Assembly: GCA_032716605.1 (NCBI GenBank)
Contig: CM064502.1
Location: 38,192,895 to 38,256,894, forward strand
Length of the DNA: 64,000 nucleotides
Source of the DNA: Paralithodes platypus
Lineage: Eukaryota > Arthropoda > Malacostraca > Decapoda > Lithodidae
Direction of reading: 5' to 3'
The position numbers and the translations under genes were made by a program. This document shows positions 21,433 to 31,904 of this stretch, in pieces. Position 1 is the first letter of the stretch. Every line of letters starts with the position of its first letter. Under the pieces are notes generated by a model. That model did not search any database. It saw nothing but the letters and a program-made list of their open reading frames with translations, and was not told the origin of the DNA.

Positions 21433-22110
21433 ATGAATAAACAGGAAGAGAGACCATCTAGTGGGGTGCTGATCAAGGCCCCTAAAAATCAAAGGGCGGG
21501 ACTTCGGGGAGTATTAAATAGGCTAGTTGTGGACGTCAACATTTTCATCACTACTGCTGACGTAGAGGAATTGGAAGCTAGATTAGAAAACGTTCAGGCT
21601 ACCCACGGTCGTATTAGGTCTCTGAGTGAGGTAATTGTGGCAGGCATGACAGAGGAGGAAGAGATTGTTACAGAGTGTGATAATCGCGCCCTCTATGATG
21701 AACCTGTCTTTAGAGCGAAGCACATATTACAGCGTGCTGTCGCAAGTAAGAAGGGAGGCGAGAATGAGGCCCATAGAAGGGCTGACCCAAAACACACTGT
21801 ACACCTCCCTAAGCTCAATCTTCCTACATTTGGGGGCATATTGACTGAGTGGTTAGCTTTTTGGGACATATTTCGGTCTACAGTTCGTGAATCCTCTTTG
21901 GATAATGTCCGCAAGTTTCACTATCTGAAGGGACAAATGGAAGGAGAGGCCTTACATTTGATAGAGGGTTTTGCGGTAGTGGGTGATAGTTATCTTGAGG
22001 CTGTACAATTATTAAAGTCCACATACGGGGATCAACAGCAGTTGAAAATGGCCCATGCCGTTGCCTTGTTAAAGCTCGCAGAACCACAGTATATAAGGTT
22101 GCGGAGTTAG
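21433..22110 (+). pseudogene. BEL-2 gag-like N-terminal region (DUF1759)
   Basis: The 225-codon ORF starts MNKQEERPSSGVLIKAP. Its middle is predicted helical (VEELEARLENVQATHGRI). The DUF1759-type block VHLPKLNLPTFGGILTEW and FHYLKGQMEGEALHLIEGFA lies near residues 118-180. A frameshift near 22100 ends it; the same protein continues in frame 3 from about 22110 (MECHTRSLDTLGLTTQEM). Role: capsid-like structural protein of the retrotransposon. The order and motifs parallel BEL-1 5039-6147. Confidence 0.85.
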
Positions 22111-22127
22111 CAAATTTTAGGGCAAAT

Positions 22128-23091
22128 ATGGAGTGCCATACTCGATCGCTAGACACCCTAGGGCTTACCACACAGGAAATGATAATCATTATCTTGCGTC
22201 AGAAGCTTCCTATGGCAATACTTGACAAGATTAGATCATTTGATCTGGGAGAGTTCAAAACTCAGTTCAGTAAGGAAATCAATAATCTACAGTTGAACAA
22301 AGGGAGAATGTATGTGTCGGGAGGGAGTGAGAATGTGGAGATGAGGGGAACTGTAAGCATGACAGTGGGGACTAAAGAAAAGAAAGAGGGTACATATAAG
22401 AAACCTGCTCAGATTCTATGTAAGCTATGTAACAACAAACATAAATGGAGTTTCTGTATAAAGTACCCAACAAATGAGACAAAACTAGCACAGGCGAAAA
22501 GATTGAAGCTATCTGTAGGTTGTCTAAGTAAGGAACATGGTAAGCAGGAACAATGTACTGCTACATACTTAAGGCCCTGTCGCCACTGCAAAGGACATCA
22601 CTTTGATAAGTTGTGTCCTACAGCAGATAAAGTCAAAGACGTCAAACCAGAGGGTACTACAACTGTGACACTAGGTAGCACGCAAGACACCACTATATTG
22701 CCCACAATACAGATTCCCATGGAAGGTAAAGACAGTAACAAAGTTTGTCGGGTACTTCTAGATCAAGGGTCTCAACGTTCCTTTATAAAGAGGTCCGTCT
22801 TAGTGGGACTGAAGCACCGAATCATAGGGGCTGAGACTCTTCGATTGCAGGGCTTCACAGGGGTTACTGACAAACAAGACTACGAGATAGCGGAGATTTC
22901 ATATTTCTACCGTAAAAACCGGTACTTTATGACATGTATCATAGTAGACACCCTACCAGAATATGTATCTGTAGGAGTGAAGAAGGTGGAACATGCATTA
23001 CGTAGCAAAGGGGTTAACTTGTCAGATCCCATGGGAAATCAGAGTGAGGTGCATGTTCTACTTGGTGTGGATCATTATTTTGATGTAGTAT
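22128..23091 (+). pseudogene. BEL-2 gag C-terminus with zinc knuckles and aspartic protease
   Basis: This frame has three finger-like blocks. CKLCNNKHKWSFC and CRHCKGHHFDKLC keep C/C/H/C. In the middle one (SVGCLSKEHGKQEQC) the first Cys is Ser. The protease follows with VCRVLLDQGSQRSFIKRSVL (about 22745-22805), the DUF1758-type motif with Asp-Gln-Gly-Ser kept, then LRLQGFTGVTDKQDYEIAE. The frame runs to HVLLGVDHYFDVVY near 23091, where a dispersed repeat intervenes. The apparent tail to 23174 is translated from that insertion. Confidence 0.85.
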
Positions 23092-23631
23092 ACCCTGGAT
23101 TTAACCCTTATTTAGCGGCGAGCAACATAAGTCGAGTTAAAAAAAGCTGGACTATGTGGCGGCGCTCGACATAGGTCGAGTGGCAATTTCAGCACGTAAT
23201 GTGGCTGAGAGAGAGAGACAAGTGGTGGCAGGAGACTAGCGAGCGTATGACTGCTCCAGACCACCGCGGCGAACCTACTGACACAAATCTCAGCTCCCTC
23301 CTCCCTCTCTCACTCGCTACATACTCAATTATGTACTGAAAGTACCGAATTACCTGCTTTTTGCACTCGCGTTGCACGGTTATTGCAAGAAAACTATCCA
23401 TCATACAAGGATCGTTATGGTGTCATTCGAAAGCTCTGTTTATGCCCTTTCAGGGATAGGTACTTGTTTTACGTTCTGGGTCTTATTTAGGCATGAAAAT
23501 GATCACGTAAACAGCCCTATTTTGGCTAAAAACACCCCGCTGTGCGGTTCATATTTTTAAACCGCATAGGCCGCTCGTAAGGTGTTAAAAAGATGTGTGA
23601 TGTAATTTTAATCCCCACTAAATTTGTTTAT
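23092..23631. mobile_element. Insertion in BEL-2 pol containing dispersed repeat copy B
   Basis: The BEL-2 frame breaks after FDVVY and resumes near 23632 with CMSGKVHTTQSKVL, so roughly 540 bp are foreign. Of these, 23180-23600 match 2829-3203. The left part contains the hairpin GCTCGACATAGGTCGAGTGGC. The exact ends and a target duplication cannot be fixed. No ORF or transposase. Probably a non-autonomous DNA element or SINE of unknown class. Confidence 0.6.
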
Positions 23632-24130
23632 TGCATGAGCGGAAAGGTGCATACTACACAGTCAAAGGTCCTGGTCGACACGGTTTCGATATATAGTCAA
23701 TGTAACCGCGGCAGAGGAGTTGGGAAGGGAGGATTCCCAACCTAGTGACCCTAAGATGGCTGCCGAGTTCGACCTGGAACGACTGTGGAGATTGGATCAC
23801 ATAGGCATTAATCCTATGGAGACTGATTATGAGTCGGAAGTTGCGTTGAAAGAGTTTGACGAGTCTGTGAGCTACTGTGCCTCAGACAAGCAATATAAAG
23901 TTAGTTTACCCTGGAAGAACAGTGAGATAAGCCTGCCTACCAACTATGGTTTGGCATTAGGTCGCTTGCGCGCATTGCAGCGGAAATTGTCTAACGAACC
24001 GAGCACGCGCCAGGCGTATGACGATGTATTTCGGAGTTATGAAGATAGGGGCTTTATTGAGAAAGTCGATGTCAAGGAACCGATTAAGAAGGGTTGGGTT
24101 CACTATCTGGCCCATCATGTTACGTATGAC
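23632..24130 (+). pseudogene. BEL-2 pol linker and start of RT
   Basis: The segment carries LERLWRLDHIGINPMETDYE, the conserved LxxLWxLDxIGI block before BEL/Pao RTs, then YKVSLPWKNSEISLPTNYGL and LGRLRALQRKLS. It runs to GWVHYLAHHVTYD near 24130. BEL-1 has the same sequence order at 6835-7180. It is cut by a second insertion before the RT fingers. Confidence 0.85.
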
Positions 24131-24815
24131 TGTTAGGAGTAGTCAAATGTATTCATAGGGTTAACTCCAGACAGGAGTATTAGGATGTTTTGAGTTACGA
24201 TCCTATATTTATGATAAGTGTTAACCTCTTACTCGATGTAGATAGACTTAAGGTGTCTCCTATGAGCAATAGGTTACTGTAGGTTGTATGATGATTGTAG
24301 AAGTTGTAGTGTAGAGGCTGAGTTCTCTGCTTGTAGATTGATTGATTTAATAGATAGGTATAAAAGCTGCCACCACCGATTATCATATACCTATTATATA
24401 TTGATAGATATAGGTAAAGGGAATATAATTAAAGATCTCTGATCCAAAACCACTTTGATATATTTAAGCAACAATCTGATAGATATACAGAAGTACTATA
24501 AAGTAATATAAGAGTAAACCCTAACTCAAGAAGGTATCTCTGGGTATAATTTTATCACCCTGGATGTTCGATTCTATCTGCCTGCTTTCCCTATCTCTCA
24601 CCTTCTCACCACCTCTAAGCCACACCTATAATCCACCTCCCGGTTACAAGATGGCTACCCGTGGTTACAAGATGGCGTTGGAGAAGGTACAGTGAGTGTC
24701 ATCTCAGCTGAATGTGTGTGACAGGATCTGACCAGACAATACGTCATATAGGTGAATGATCTTCTGACCTCTGTAATGTACACTCCCCCATATAAATCTA
24801 GATACTGTAACTAAC
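24131..24815. mobile_element. Solo-LTR-like insertion in BEL-2 RT
   Basis: The BEL-2 frame is interrupted between HHVT and KDSVTTPIRVVYDCS. The intervening about 690 bp begins TGTTAGGAGTAG and ends CTGTAACTAAC, with inverted ends GTTAG/CTAAC. It has no ORF. It contains a short direct repeat of GTGGTTACAAGATGGC-type sequence near 24640-24675. I find no exact target duplication, so solo LTR is only a likely reading. Confidence 0.45.
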
Positions 24816-24819
24816 TGCG

Positions 24820-26469
24820 GTAAGAAAAGACAGCGTCACCACACCAATACGGGTGGTGTATGACTGCTCTGCCCATCAAGGTCAACAACCCAGTCTAAAT
24901 GACTGCCTGTTGACAGGTCCGTCCATGGTGTCGGACCTGTCCCAACATCTATTGCGGTTTAGGCTGGGGAAGTACGCCTATACCAGTGACATCGAGAAAG
25001 CTTTCTTGATGGTCAAGCTAAAGGAGGAAGATAGATATGTTACCCGCTTTCTTTGGTTCGGCGACATTAGCGACTCTGAAAGTCCGGTCATCATATATCG
25101 TTTTCGGGTTGTACTCTTTGGGGCCACGTGTTCACAGTTTTTGTCAAATGCCACAATAAAAAAACATCTAGCTGATACTCATGAGGACACAAGTAAACTA
25201 TCTCGCGGATTATATATAGACAATTTGCAGGGTTCTAGCGATAGTCAGGATGATTTGTTATATACATACTGGCAAGCATGCAGATTGTTTACGGATGCAC
25301 ATCTATTTCTCCGCGAGTGGGTTACTAATAGTGAAGATCTTCAGAGTTTGATGCAGGTGGATGGTACGGCATCTCTTAACCAGGAAAAGTCCAGAAATTT
25401 GGGGATGATCTGGCAACCTAAACATGACATACTAACTTTTCAAAAAAAGTCTTTTGCTCAGCAGACACGAGCGCACACCAAAAGAAGTCTGTTGAGCAAA
25501 ATTGCACAATTTTTTTATCCTTTGGGTCTAGCATTACCCGTTACCATAAGAACTAGGATTCTAATGCAGGAAGTTTGGAGACGTAAAATAGGATGGGATG
25601 ACAGTTTGCCCGAGGACCTGAATGACCAAGGGACATTGTTGTTGAATGAGTATGCCATCCTATGTACTAAACCTATACCTCATAAAGTGGCGGCGTTCGG
25701 TGACGTTACGTTACACACGTTTTGTGATGCTAGCGCCACGGCATACGGGGTAGCCATATATGTTGTTACTTCATTTGGGGCACATTTTGTTACAGCCCGG
25801 GCCAAGGTAGCCCCGGTTAAAAAGGTAACTATCCCTAAAATGGAATTGACTGCCATGCTGCTATTAGCACGTCTGGTGCAACATGTACGCGCAGCATACG
25901 AGAGCGAGCTAAGCATTGACATCGTTCACGTATGGTGCGATAGTCAGGTCGCACTCAACTGGATACATATACATAGCAAGAAGTCTCTGCCAGTTTATGT
26001 GAGGAATAGGGTAGATGAGATTAGAGCCCTTTTGCCAGACGTTGCTTATCATTATGTAAATACAAAAGAAAACCCTAGTGATCTCATAACTAGGGGTATA
26101 ACGGCTAGCCAGTTAGTGAAGTCCGAATGGTGGTGGCATGGTCCAAAGTGGCTGCTCCATGAAAGTGAATGGACGATTTGGCATGCTGTTGGTGAGGGAC
26201 TTCTGCCACTGGAAACAGTGGCAGTTACAGCCCAACCAAATGAGCCACCGGGTCCAATCATAGAGTGGGCAAGATTCGGTGACTATAACAAACTTGTCAG
26301 AGTTGTAGCTTGGGTATTGCGATATGTATCCAATATCAAGCTTAAAGTAACGGGCCAGCTCTGCAACAGGGGTCACAACATTGATGCTCGTGAATTTAAA
26401 GCAGCTGAAGTAACTTTGATCAAATGGGTTCAAGTAGAAATCTTTTCCAATGAATTAGAATCCTTGTAA
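24820..26469 (+). pseudogene. BEL-2 reverse transcriptase and RNase H
   Basis: The longest BEL frame in the window (open from about 24820 to 26469). RT shows SLNDCLLTGPSMVSDLSQHL, YTSDIEKAFLMVKL, FLWFGDISDSESPVIIYRF, GATCSQFLSNATIKKHL and the active-site block LYIDNLQG (Y-I-D-N, as in BEL-1). The A17/RNase H-like region shows LHTFCDASATAYGVAIYVV, TIPKMELTAMLLARLV, VWCDSQVALNWIH and NPSDLITRGI. The block itself is intact; the element is broken on both sides. The stop at 26469 falls between RNase H and integrase. Confidence 0.9.
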
Positions 26470-27906
26470 AGCTCGAATAAGACATTAATGCCTAATATAG
26501 TGTGTCAACTAAGGTTGCACCTAGAAAATGGCCTCATCAGTGTGAGGGTCGCCTGAAGTGGTCGGGTGTACCAAACGGCACAAACCGCCCTATATTTATG
26601 CCAACAAGACATCACATTACTGATCTATTGATCATACGTGCACATAGGGAAGTAAAACACTACGGGGTATGTCATATTATATCAAATTTACATCTCGCAT
26701 GGTGGATACCCAGAGTTCGACAAGTAGCTCGACGCGTTGTAAGAAAGTGTGTAACATGCCAGAGACTAAAAGGTAAACCATATGCAACTGGACCAGCTCC
26801 ACCTCTACCTGAATGCTGTGTAAAGCACATAGAACCTTTCCAAGCTGTAGGGTTAGATTACACAGGGGCATTGAAGACGAGAGAGCATGAGAAGGTTTAT
26901 ATATTATTGTTTACCTGGGCAACATCTCGAGCGGTACACCTAGAACTATGTGATAATATGTCTAGCGAAGAATTTATGCTGGCGTTTAGACGGTTTTGTG
27001 CCCGTCGTTCATTCCCTCAACTAATTCTTAGCGACAATGCTCCCACTTATGTCCAAGCATCAAAATATCTAAAGGATATGAGTAGTGATCCTACTATCAT
27101 CACTTTTTTGGGAGAGAAGAAGTGCGTATGGAGGTTCATTCCAGTTAAGGCACCTTGGTTTGGTGGAATGTGGGAACGGTGTGTCGGCATAGTAAATTCA
27201 GGACTCAGAGCGGTAGTAGGACGTGCTCTATTAAAGAAGAGTGAGTTGACGACAGTCCTCACAGAGATAGAGGCAGTCGTGAATGATCGCCCGCTTACAT
27301 ATGTGTACACCGACATGCAAGAACCACTACCATTAACGCCAGCTTACTTGCTATATGGAAAACCATTGACTGCGTTTCCATCTGATTTCCAATCCATAGT
27401 AGAGTTGGAGGATCCCCCAGTATATATCCAGGATAATCGAGGATTTTAATTAACGGTGGATTAGTGAATATCTGCTAGCATTGAGATAAGGAGTGTTACG
27501 CCCTCTGGTAGACCAACGGCACCTACAGTTGGTGAAGTTGTTTTAATTAAAGAAGATAGTCCTCGTTTATACTGGAAATTGGGCCGCGTGTTGGAGGTAT
27601 ACAAGGGGGCAGACTCTGTAGAGCGGGTGGCGCCAGTGAAGACAGCCACTGGAACTACTGTTCGTCCTATCGCACGTTTGTACGCTTTGGAGCCCGATTC
27701 CGCATTGCAATCTGATGCTCCACCTGTTATTGCTGGGTCCGAGGATTCTCAAAGGAACGACTCACCTCTTACTGATGGTGAGCATTCTCGGACCGGGACG
27801 CGTCCCAGACGCGCTGCTGCTGGCGCCGTCGACTTGTGGCATCAGAAGATAGCCTCTGGGCACTTTAAGTTTAAGGTGGGGTTCAGGTCTTTTTTTGTGG
27901 GGGGAG
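26470..27906 (+). pseudogene. BEL-2 integrase with C-terminal region
   Basis: From about 26502 the frame has the zinc-binding region HREVKHYGVCHIISNL ... CVTCQRLKG. The catalytic core follows: VGLDYTGAL (Asp), LILSDNAPTYVQ (Asp) and PWFGGMWERCVGIV (Glu), so all three residues are present. NDRPLTYVYTDMQEPLPLTP follows. A stop at 27449 and another near 27465 precede PTVGEVVLIKEDSPRLYWKL, the SH3-like C-terminal part, which ends around 27880. The frame before 26502 is shifted relative to RT. Confidence 0.87.
27897..27906 (+). promoter_or_regulatory. BEL-2 polypurine tract
   Basis: GTGGGGGGAG directly abuts the 3' LTR start TGTATCG, preceded by a T run. A textbook position and composition for plus-strand priming. 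Confidence 0.8.
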
Positions 27907-28695
27907 TGTATCGTAAATACGATAGGCTATGACTCTTTTGTGATCCCGTATGCCTCTGTGACGTCACGGTCACTCCTGCAGCACGACGTAGGACGAGTAG
28001 ATCGTATATTATAAGATTGTAAATAAGTTAAGTTATAAAAGGCCTAATATGCTATGAAGCAATATTGCCATGGTCTTATGTAGTATATATGAATTTATCG
28101 TATATATTAATATAATTTATCATATAGATCAACCTACAGTAGATGCGGTACGATAATTTGGGCTCCTGGCGTTTGCCAAGGCAGCAAGGTGTGCCTTTGA
28201 GGAACACCAGAGCCTTCACGAACACCAACCAGTTAACATCTATTTTCCGCCCTCAGTTGATCGCGCTTTTGTGCCTCTAATCACAATACACTGACAGCAA
28301 TACAAACCGCTACACCATCACGACGCTCTCATCGACGCCATGACTGACTGACAGATAAGCATAATATTCATGTCCATCCCCATGTAATCATTTATTCTTT
28401 CTTTTACTTGACTCGAGTCTCGGACCAAGTCTCGTTCCCCATTGTCCACCACCATATTGGGTAAACGTTCTCCCTTGCTTCATTGCCACGTGGAACTATT
28501 GGTGAGTTAATTCCTGGCTAATATTAACCCTTATAACTTTACCTTATATATAAATTTATTATGTGAGACCTTTGGATATAAATTAGCTTGTTTCAGATTG
28601 AATTCAATTTAAATATGGAGTAGTTTTAATTTAGATTGATTTTATTTGATTCATTATAGCGTAGTAATATTTAACTTCCATTGATAGTTTACCAC
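27907..28695 (+). repeat. BEL-2 3' LTR
   Basis: It starts TGTATCGTAAATACGATAGG and ends TTACCAC, followed by AAGC. It is close to 20237-21020 with scattered substitutions and one short GTTAA duplication near 28030. It contains TGACGTCA at 27959-27966. Confidence 0.88.
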
Positions 28696-28799
28696 AAGCT
28701 GCCTGTGGTTCTGTTTTTGTAATGTAAGCCAGATAACTTTATTTTACCATGGAAGAAATGAAGCAGCTGAGAGGATTATCTGGCGATTATGCAGATTGC

Positions 28800-30140
28800 A
28801 AATATATAAAGAAAATTATGCAGAACTTGGTCACTGACCATGTGTGTAACACAGAAAATCCCAATGGTATCTTCAACTTAAGATAGGGTTCTGTACCTGT
28901 GTTTGTAAACCTGGCCTTTGATAGGGTGCCCAGAGATGGTGTGGAGTGGGCTATGAGAAAACTTGGTGTAAAAGAGTGGCTGGTGAATATGTTAATGAAG
29001 ATAATATACAAGGACTCATGAATGGCATTGAGGGTGAAAGGTGTACTGAGTGCGTTGGAGTCCACTAGGGCTCTATGTTAAGCCCTTTCCTCTTTCTTAT
29101 GGTTCTGGAGGCACTATCTGAAGATTTTTGAGCTGGGCTTCCATAGGAACTGCTATATGCAGATTACCTAGTACTTATCGCAGCTAGTGTGCGGGATGCC
29201 AAGGCCAAGTTCAGAAGATGGAGGGAGGGCATGGCAAGTAAAGGATTAAGAGTTAATATAAATTAAACCAAGGACTTGCACAGTAGACTGGGACCTGGAA
29301 AGTTAAGAAAAAGGGGTGTATACCCATGTGCAGTATGCAGAAAAGGGGCGGTCACGAACTTGATTCAGTGTAGTGTCTGCCGCTACTGGGTGCACCATGG
29401 AAAGAAGATCAGTACTAGAACAAAGGGACATCTACCAATGAAGAGCTCCAAAGTTGAGAAAATTGTATGCATGGTATGAAAATTTGAGCTTGTGTTCAGT
29501 GATCGGCTTGAGAGTGTTAACTTTGGCAATGAGTAATTGGAGATGGTGGACAAGTTCAACTACTTAGGAGATACCATTTCTGCTGGTAATGGGGCCGACG
29601 CCCCCACTATCGTCAGAATTAAATGTGGCTGCGGAAAGTTCAGATAATTGCTATCATTACTTAACATGAGAAGACTCCTTCTCCCCTTGAAGGGAAAGGT
29701 GTACAGTATGCTTCATCGTTAGAAGTGCAATGACATATATTTCAGAAACCTGGCCTGTCAAAGCGGATGATATCAAGAGAATGTAATTTAATGAGTAGAG
29801 AATAAAGAGAGATGGATGTGTGGGGCCAAACTAGAAGACAGAATAGCTAGTGAAGAGCTGAGGATATGGTTAGGTATCAAGGGTATTAGTGATGAAATGC
29901 GTACTGGCAGGCTTGGATGGTTTGGACATGTGAACAGAATGGATGATCTAATTTAGTTGGATGAAAAGGTGCAAGTCTGTGAACGTGGAGGGAGCTGTAC
30001 TAAGGGCAGACCAAGAAAGACGTGGGATTAAACGACTGACAAGTGAGGCAGTTCTAAACAGGGCTGCCTGAAATGTCACCATTAGGATGTGAGACCGGAA
30101 TCGCACTTCGTGTAGAGCACACGGTCTTGAAAATGTATGT
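28800..30140 (+). pseudogene. Decayed LINE ORF2: RT and PHD-like cysteine finger
   Basis: Conceptual translation shows FVNLAFDRVPRDGVEWAMRK (RT palm, Asp kept), ESTRALC (in place of the usual HQGSVLSPLLF context), LLYADYLVLIA (Y-A-D-Y at the active site, second Asp lost) and EGMASKGLRVNIN. Then comes a C4H-type finger, CAVCRKG...CSVCRYWVHH, near 29310-29400, followed by MVDKFNYLGDTISAGNGADA, LGWFGHVNRMDD and GRPRKTWD. This order is typical of a LINE ORF2 common in invertebrate genomes. Many in-frame stops show that it is an old relic. No tail or target duplication found. Confidence 0.8.
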
Positions 30141-30541
30141 ATGTATAATATGTATACCTGTATATCATAAGATATTATTATATCAAGGGGGCGGTCTCGC
30201 TCCTCCCCCGTGAGGCCAAACGCGCGTAATGTACATTCTAGGACTAATTTCATGGATCTTTCTGAATAATTGAACTGTTTAAATTAATCTGAAATATGTA
30301 TATACTCCATAAAGAATTAATGGGAAGATTCAATTCCGTTCACGGAAACTTTGGAAACCGAAGGTCACAACATAATGACACTGATCGCACTGTCTGAAGA
30401 ATTCCGTGTCAACTTTGCATTAGCTCTGCTTATTAGGTACTGACCACAAAGATACATATATCTTTACTACACGTTACCAGTGTTAACCAGAACTCTATAA
30501 ATAATGTAAATACGAACTGTATGGCAGTGTATGCCTCTTAC

Positions 30542-30736
30542 CCGGAATGTTGTCATCGATGTAGTCCGTGAGCTTCTCCAGGATATTATCAGTAGGGAAG
30601 GTAATCAGCTGATCACCTCCGTCATCTATACACATCTGATTGGCCTCCTCCCAAGTTACTTCACCGGTAAAAGGAAGGTTCACGTATATATATTCCCCAT
30701 CATCCGTAGGGAGCTCCTCGAAAGGGAGCTCACACG
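30542..30736 (-). CDS. C-type lectin-like domain, single internal exon (partial host gene)
   Basis: The minus strand has a strong acceptor (pyrimidine tract CTTCTTTCCCCCAG) ending at 30737 and a donor GTAAGAG at 30541-30535. The 195-nt exon between them is open, with phase-1 boundaries at both ends. It encodes CELPFEELP, a Tyr-rich strand (GEYIYVNLPF), then VTWEEANQMCIDDGGDQLIT, the W-x2-A-x3-C-x3-GG pattern of the first half of a C-type lectin fold, and LEKLTDYIDD. C-type lectins bind carbohydrates or proteins and are often secreted immune factors in arthropods. The partner exons with the calcium/sugar-binding half are not visible here. It may be a live exon of a gene with very long introns, or an orphan. 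Confidence 0.72.
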
Positions 30737-30979
30737 CTGGGGGAAAGAAGTGGCAATCAGGGAAAGCGAGTGGGACAAAACGTGTTATAATAGTGAAGCT
30801 AATGGATCAAAGTGTATTACAGTAACATTGCTATCTTTATGGATCGAAGCGTATACTAATCGCCAAACAAATGAGTCAACACTATTACAATTGACAAACT
30901 AATGAGTCAACACTATTACAATTGACAAACTAATGGATTGAAACATATTAAAATTACCAAACTAATGAGTCGAAGCGTC

Positions 30980-31193
30980 TTAACCTGTTCATTACCAGCT
31001 CAGTTCTTTTCACTTTGTACTGGACACTAAGACGATTTTATTCGGCTTAAGAAGGGCTTCCAGCAATCAACAGGCTATGAACTATCTTACTTAACCCTTT
31101 TTACTAACACAGATCCTTCTTAAGCTTCTCAAAATATTCTAAATATAGTTAGAATAAAATTTAAAAAGATGTCGCCGGTACAGAAGGGGTTAA
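30980..31193. mobile_element. TTAA foldback MITE, copy M1 (214 bp)
   Basis: It starts TTAACCTGTTC and ends ACAGAAGGGGTTAA. Internal arms are AGACGATTTTATTCGGCTTA and the inverse ATCCTTCTTAAGCTTCTCAA. The length and arms match the other copies at 36659, 37254, 39465 and 39805. Confidence 0.7.
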
Positions 31194-31259
31194 AATCGCC
31201 ACATATATACACTCAGCCAATAAGATCTCTTCAAAGTTTTTTTTTTTTTTTTTGTGGGG

Positions 31260-31335
31260 TGATAAAGGTGTTAGTTAGGACAAGGATTTGAACCCGTATA
31301 GCACATAGTTCTGTCTACTATACCACAAAGGAGGT
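31260..31335 (-). repeat. tRNA-derived SINE head (decayed)
   Basis: The minus strand carries an A-box-like GTGGTATAGTAG (31326-31315) and a B-box GGGTTCAAATCC (31295-31284). The fold of a real tRNA is not evident, so this is a polymerase III SINE head rather than a tRNA gene. A poly-T run lies at 31239-31253. Confidence 0.5.
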
Positions 31336-31479
31336 TAAAAGGTAGAATTTCGGCACATCTACCTATACTCTTTCCCAACCTCATCGCCAGTGGGGGACAA
31401 TAATAAACGATTGAGATATCTTAATTCCATTTTCCTTCACAACATAATTATGCACCAGGTTAATTCTATTTTTGTTGTT

Positions 31480-31904
31480 TTTTTGTTTTTGTGTATGTTA
31501 GTGACGGAGAAAAGAGACAGAACTGCCTGTGACGAGTGCCTCCCCCAGAGTTGAAAGAGTGACAGAGCCAAAATCAAGGGACGTTCGAGCCAAAATGCCT
31601 GGACACACGGGATATGAAGCAATTTAAGTCATAGGATGAGGGAAAGATTGATTATGGGAGAGAGTTCTAGAACTCAGCTGTTGAATAGAAGAAAGTTTGA
31701 GAATAATGTTTCACTCTTGGGTTGGAGAGTTGCACAGAGTAGTGGTGGGATTGTGTTGCAAGACGGGTACTACGTGCTCTACGAAGAGGGGGTGGTATAC
31801 ACTGAGAGAGCTCTGAGGAAAACTGATTATTGTAATAGCAGTAGAATAGTGAGAGATGCAACATTGCGGCAAAGAGAGAGACACTGCAGATAATTTATAA
31901 TTGG
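31480..31904 (-). mobile_element. Jockey-like LINE 3' end, part 1 (split by solo LTR)
   Basis: It matches 56180-56580 (GCCTGGACACACGG, AGCAATTTAAGTCATAGGA). The minus-strand peptide resembles the LINE ORF2 C-terminus (SNPRVKHYSQTFFYSTAE) with stops. The match breaks at 31904, at the duplicated TTGG, and resumes at 33729. Confidence 0.8.

Larger units (their letters stand above)
20237..28695 (+). mobile_element. BEL/Pao LTR retrotransposon BEL-2 (complete, decayed, two insertions)
   Basis: LTRs of 784 and 789 bp enclose a BEL/Pao gag-pol clearly different in sequence from BEL-1. AAGC flanks both sides (20233-20236, 28696-28699); at 5 bp the match has one mismatch (TAAGC/CAAGC). Two foreign segments interrupt pol: a dispersed repeat around 23092-23631 and a solo-LTR-like block at about 24131-24815. 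Stops and frameshifts in gag and around the integrase make it inactive. Confidence 0.93.

Noticed and set aside
30531..30902. 123-codon plus-strand ORF over the lectin exon
   Set aside because: Opposite strand of a well-supported C-type lectin exon; no domain of its own.
31260..31335. Functional tRNA gene
   Set aside because: A- and B-box-like motifs exist, but no cloverleaf with paired acceptor stem is evident; a SINE head is more likely. The same applies to 34160-34225 and 35805-35880.
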